NCBI GenBank assembly: GCA_013362295.1
Contig: JABFWJ010000415.1
Coordinates: 1-9,390, forward strand
Length of the DNA: 9,390 nucleotides
Origin: Thermoleophilia bacterium
Lineage (GTDB): Bacteria > Actinomycetota > Thermoleophilia > Gaiellales > Gaiellaceae
Reading direction: 5' to 3'
Numbering within the stretch: the stretch's first letter is position 1; every line of letters starts with the position of its first letter. Of this stretch, positions 9,201-9,390 are shown one piece after another. Made by a program: the position numbers and the translations under genes. The notes beneath the pieces were generated by a model. The model was not told where the DNA came from and made no database searches. It was given only the letters and a program-made list of their open reading frames with translations.

Positions 9201-9213
9201 CCCTACCTGCCAA
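3223..9213 (-). CDS. Giant secreted subtilisin-family (S8) serine protease with a seven-repeat propeller and Ig-like/beta modules
   Basis: This 1,996-residue protein is a secreted endopeptidase. Residues 1-31 form a signal peptide (basic start, AAVVLLVLGCMLCG core, ARAA end). Residues about 32-115 look like an inhibitory propeptide. The S8 domain (about 148-403) has its full catalytic set: Asp156 in VLDTGVD, His189 in NGHGT, the oxyanion Asn281 in AAGND, and Ser347 in GDGTSFSAP, so it should be active. A PPC-like domain follows (417-545), then seven calcium-loop repeats (556-912), a Big_5-like domain (919-1019), and a C-terminal half built of modules in the order A-B-Big_7-A-B-A-A-B-B. It ends four residues after the last module, with no LPXTG, membrane helix or other anchor. 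The start is TTG at 9213-9211, with AAGGGG six bases upstream. It lies 35 bases after ftsI, with no visible promoter in the gap, so co-transcription with ftsI is likely. The family call is firm; the substrate is unknown. Confidence 0.93.
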   Translation of the reverse strand: MAGRGGRARRAAVVLLVLGCMLCGADAARAAVRHIPLTKPFARGRVERADQDTLLVRLQPGANARSLGVRVLRTVPGTDYALVAVDGPVERALGRLRRDPRVARAQPNWVRSAFTVPNDRLYRKGVFQRPYLERLRAPLAWSTQTGSHAQVLAVLDTGVDADTPDLAGRLLPGYDFVGNDADPADDNGHGTMVTGIAAAAGNDGVGMTGVAWDASVLPVKVLDADGAGTDASVAAGITWAADHGATVINLSLGGPQPSDVLKQAVDYALARDVVVVAAAGNDGHRTPSYPAAYPGVVAVGATDWSGNIAFFSNWGPWVDIAAPGMSVGGPVPAPGACADYAAGDGTSFSAPLVAGAALLVRSANTLLTGPQVVSRIEDGARDAGPPGFDDAYGHGVLDLAAALGAAPAGPATMPQGDRHEPNNTMATATPLHADPSGQDLSIQPQISVEGEADWYALDIAQPGVFNVSATPPDYNFTAYRAEEMDAVLDVYAPDGRLMRHVDEYGVRESEDDIEYVLKTGRYYVRVRNAGPSRTVMNYQMGLMVSATQPGRFERFAASNVGPTSAQGVAIADVTGDGRNDILMTTSAYIGVPDIDWKLFLWEGRADGSLEQTRVIATDASNTSGAQQLAVATGDLDGDGKTDAAVAVGSGVDVFLQQNGTLAAPTLVPAGGAQQVVIADVNGDGRNDMLVDSRSTGVTLLVNAPDGWHPQTVTPQFQQEIEAGDVTGDGRVDVVGWTDPASTPATVHVFAQLLDGTFAPAADYQATVGYWSGGGGIAVEDVTGDGRKDVLLSIGGNSPGALVNVFAQGGDGRLAPPTVFNTPDIPGALATGDFNGDGRPDLLALHDGWEEASIWLQAAAGGLVSPADSIATLPYASSYEPKGVAVGDVNGDGAVDFAVADYNTGLVVVRQLGLDQGVPGWALDASPADLATGVAADAAPAVRFGRALDPASLTADTVQLLSASGAPVAATATWDAVSQTIQVHPSAPLAAGGYSLEISGVRGASGLAMPTDFVTRFVVGAAPDTTPPDTVLLAAPPASSVNASPRFVFASTEPDEHYECAEDGGQFFPCRSPYHYTYALVTGAHTEDIRAVDGSGNADPTPAHVAYTITPPPSSAPSNDFGPGQLLGGSSGSVTGSNVGATWYYEELPVEGNAGGRGVWFNWTASADGPATFTTSGTGWDTLLAVYELTTPSTLPQIAGNDDVSVADQTSRVTFDAVAGTTYYIVVNGFDDGSDGAMGSFTLSWSSAGSTVDTAPPSDTLTAPAEGAWVGPSVQLSATAADDVGLARVEFLAGTTLIATDTEPPYTATWNPTGFTQGTSVPITAHAVDTSGKSADSTHNVFVDTTPPDTTITAGPSGTVTSPTATFSFSADEAGTTFFCTIDYYTTAACTSPQTYSGVTGGPHTFEVWAIDRAGNADPTHATRSWTLSNDMFAAASVADANPGLLVSGSNVGATKEAGEPNHAGNRGGHSIWWRFTPRWNGTMTIDTQGSTFDTLLAAYTGSAVSALTQVAANDNAGTATWSRVSFAVTAGTTYRIAVDGRGGRTGNVTMAFSGQPAAADTTPPDTTITSGPSGTVSATSATFAFSSTEAGSSFECRLDGSSWSACTSPQSYSGLSFATHTFDVRATDTAGNIDPTPATQTWTISNAPADVTPPDTTIDSGPAASTTSTSATFTFSASEAGSTFQCQLDGSLWSACSSPAGYSGLAVGAHTFQVRATDAAGNTDQTPATQSWSVTAPASTSNDAFAAAHAIGGVSGTVNASTVGMTKETGEPNHAGNAGGHSIWYAWTAPSAGTVTFDTVGSNFDTLLAVYTGTSVSALTQVAANDDAVGTQSRLSFSAVAGTVYQVAVDGFAGASGSVTLSWSVAAGATNDAFASPQPLSGATGSWSGTNTTATKEAGEPNHAGNAGGHSIWFSWTAPAGGPTTFKTAGSTFDTLLAVYTGTAVSALTQLAANDDANGTLQSQLSFTASPGVTYRIAVDGFGGATGSVTLAWSQP
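3226..3609 (-). repeat. B module, copy 4 (C-terminal)
   Basis: Residues 1869-1996. It begins TNDAFA and contains EAGEPNHAGNAGGHSIWF, STFDTLLAVYTG, LTQLAANDD and TYRIAVDGF, ending in SVTLAWSQP. It lies directly after copy 3 as a tandem pair. The fold is probably a beta sandwich related to the PPC group; the function is unknown, perhaps binding to polymer or surface. Confidence 0.85.
3475..3519 (-). repeat. 45-base core nucleotide repeat of the B modules
   Basis: This stretch encodes the core from GEPNHAGN to HSIW. It recurs at 3862-3906 with 3 mismatches by eye and at 4798-4842 with about 4. These are the most similar DNA segments among the modules; the flanking sequence has diverged at many synonymous sites. 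Confidence 0.8.
3619..3993 (-). repeat. B module, copy 3
   Basis: Residues 1741-1865. Same layout as copy 4: SNDAFAAA start, KETGEPNHAGNAGGHSIWYA, NFDTLLAVYTG, LTQVAANDD, YQVAVDGF, SVTLSWS end. It is separated from copy 4 by only three residues. Confidence 0.85.
4006..4263 (-). repeat. A module, copy 4 (Ig-like, disulfide pair)
   Basis: Residues 1651-1736. It starts VTPPDTTIDSGP, has the Cys1686/Cys1696 pair flanking QLDGSLWSA, and ends with HTFQVRATDAAGNTD and TPATQSWSV. It is a tandem neighbour of copy 3. Confidence 0.85.
4279..4536 (-). repeat. A module, copy 3 (Ig-like, disulfide pair)
   Basis: Residues 1560-1645. It starts DTTPPDTTITSGP and has the Cys1596/Cys1606 pair flanking RLDGSSWSA. 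Its ending, HTFDVRATDTAGNIDPTPAT, is close to that of copy 4. Confidence 0.85.
4552..4932 (-). repeat. B module, copy 2
   Basis: Residues 1428-1554. It contains SNDMFAAA, KEAGEPNHAGNRGGHSIWWR, STFDTLLAAYTG, LTQVAANDN, TYRIAVDG and NVTMAFS. It carries more arginine and tryptophan around the conserved core than copies 3 and 4. Confidence 0.83.
4933..5184 (-). repeat. A module, copy 2 (Ig-like, disulfide pair)
   Basis: Residues 1344-1427. It starts TTPPDTTITAGP and has Cys1379/Cys1389 flanking TIDYYTTAA instead of the LDG...WSA seen in copies 3 and 4. It ends with HTFEVWAIDRAGNADPTHAT. Confidence 0.83.
5185..5457 (-). repeat. Single Big_7-like bacterial Ig domain
   Basis: Residues 1253-1343. 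It contains APAEGAWVGPSVQLSATAAD, VGLARVEFLAGTTLIATD, PPYTATWNPTGF and ITAHAVDTSGKSADS. This matches the bacterial Ig style with a VEFLxGTTLIxTDxxPPYTxTWN strand pair. It has no cysteine and occurs once, between B copy 1 and A copy 2. Confidence 0.7.
5476..5865 (-). repeat. B module, copy 1 (degenerate)
   Basis: Residues 1117-1246. It keeps SNDFGPGQLLGG, TGSNVGAT, GVWFNWTA, GWDTLLAVYEL, IAGNDD, TYYIVVNGFDD and SFTLSWS. The EPNHAGN stretch present in the other three copies reads LPVEGNAGG here. It is the most divergent copy. Confidence 0.78.
5878..6150 (-). repeat. A module, copy 1 (Ig-like, disulfide pair, divergent)
   Basis: Residues 1022-1112. It starts PDTTPPDTVLLAAPP, has Cys1059/Cys1069 around AEDGGQFFP, and ends with HTEDIRAVDGSGNADPTPAH. 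A proline-serine linker follows, leading into B copy 1. Confidence 0.8.
6478..7548 (-). repeat. Seven FG-GAP/VCBS calcium-loop repeats, predicted seven-bladed beta-propeller
   Basis: Residues 556-912 contain seven loops of the pattern D-x-[TND]-G-D-G-x-x-D. They read DVTGDGRND (572), DLDGDGKTD (634), DVNGDGRND (679), DVTGDGRVD (724), DVTGDGRKD (780), DFNGDGRPD (832) and DVNGDGAVD (887). Spacing is 45-62 residues. Such loops bind calcium in integrin-type propellers, and seven is the number needed for one closed ring. The region lies between the PPC-like and Big_5-like domains of the protease. Confidence 0.85.
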
Positions 9214-9219
9214 CCCCGT

Positions 9220-9225
9220 CCCCTT
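9220..9225 (-). promoter_or_regulatory. Ribosome binding site of the protease
   Basis: AAGGGG on the minus strand lies six bases before TTG 9213-9211. It supports that codon as the start, since a typical signal peptide follows directly. The rest of the 35-base gap after ftsI holds a small 6 bp inverted repeat (TCGTCC ... GGACGA) and no recognisable promoter. Confidence 0.65.
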
Positions 9226-9248
9226 GTTCGTCCTCCGACGGGACGACT

Positions 9249-9390
9249 CTACCCCGTGTCGGCGCTCCTCGAAACCGGCGCGTCCGGTGGCACGCCCTGG
9301 TACTGCAGACCGAACTTCGCGATCTCGGCGAAGGCCGGCGCGGCGACGACGCCGCCGAAAATCGCGCCGCGCGGGTTGTCGACCATCACC
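9249..9390 (-). CDS. ftsI: C-terminal end of a class B penicillin-binding protein (FtsI/PBP3-like transpeptidase), cut by the window edge
   Basis: Only the last 46 codons and one base of a further codon lie in the window; the protein ends at TAG 9251-9249. VMVDNPRGAIFGGVVAAPAF (the first 20 residues visible), followed by EIAKFGLQYQGVPP, is the ending typical of class B transpeptidases, where D-N-P precedes G-G-x-V-A-A-P-x-F. In FtsI this domain crosslinks septal peptidoglycan outside the membrane. The catalytic SxxK, SxN and KTG motifs are outside the window. The presence of murE and murF further along the same strand supports ftsI rather than another class B protein, but the two are separated by 7.5 kb, so the exact paralogue is inferred. 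Confidence 0.78.
   Translation of the reverse strand, partial: VMVDNPRGAIFGGVVAAPAFAEIAKFGLQYQGVPPDAPVSRSADTG

Noticed and set aside
9214..9248. A terminator between ftsI and the protease (6 bp inverted repeat TCGTCC/GGACGA).
   Set aside because: The stem is short and has no T run after it; chance occurrence is likely in GC-rich sequence.

Overview
The window is GC-rich DNA from a bacterium with a cell wall. All five genes I can support lie on the minus strand, so the biological order runs from high to low coordinates: the last 46 codons of a class B penicillin-binding protein (ftsI-like); a very large secreted subtilisin-family (S8) protease of 1,996 residues; a 12-helix APC-family amino acid permease; murE; and the first 86 codons of murF. 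Codons are strongly biased to G or C at the third base, and the protease carries extracellular modules starting TTPPDTTI and others containing EPNHAGN...HSIW. From general knowledge, both module styles are common in deep-branching actinobacteria of the Thermoleophilia type (Solirubrobacter or Gaiella relatives). That placement is an inference. The DNPR motif of MurE points to meso-diaminopimelate peptidoglycan.

Layout from the right edge to the left. At 9249-9390 is the C-terminus of FtsI. After a 35-base gap, 9213-3223 encodes the protease: signal peptide, propeptide, S8 catalytic domain with Asp156/His189/Ser347, a PPC-like domain, seven calcium-loop (FG-GAP/VCBS) repeats that should form one seven-bladed propeller, a Big_5-like domain, then a C-terminal half of nine modules. 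Those are four copies of a disulfide-containing Ig-like module (A) and four of a longer beta-rich module (B), with one Big_7-like domain among them. After a 65-base gap holding a plausible promoter, 3157-1625 encodes the permease. A 41-base gap with a GC-rich hairpin follows, then murE (1583-255), which overlaps the murF start by four bases (GTGA).

ftsI, murE and murF normally sit next to each other in the division and cell wall (dcw) cluster. Here a secreted protease and a permease, about 7.5 kb together, separate ftsI from murE-murF. FtsI crosslinks septal peptidoglycan, while MurE and MurF add the third residue and the D-Ala-D-Ala to the precursor stem peptide. The two inserted genes have no known role in that pathway. 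Whether they are passengers or work at the envelope during division cannot be decided from the sequence. The most useful points for follow-up are the split dcw cluster, the architecture of the protease, and a compact MurE with altered substrate-binding motifs.
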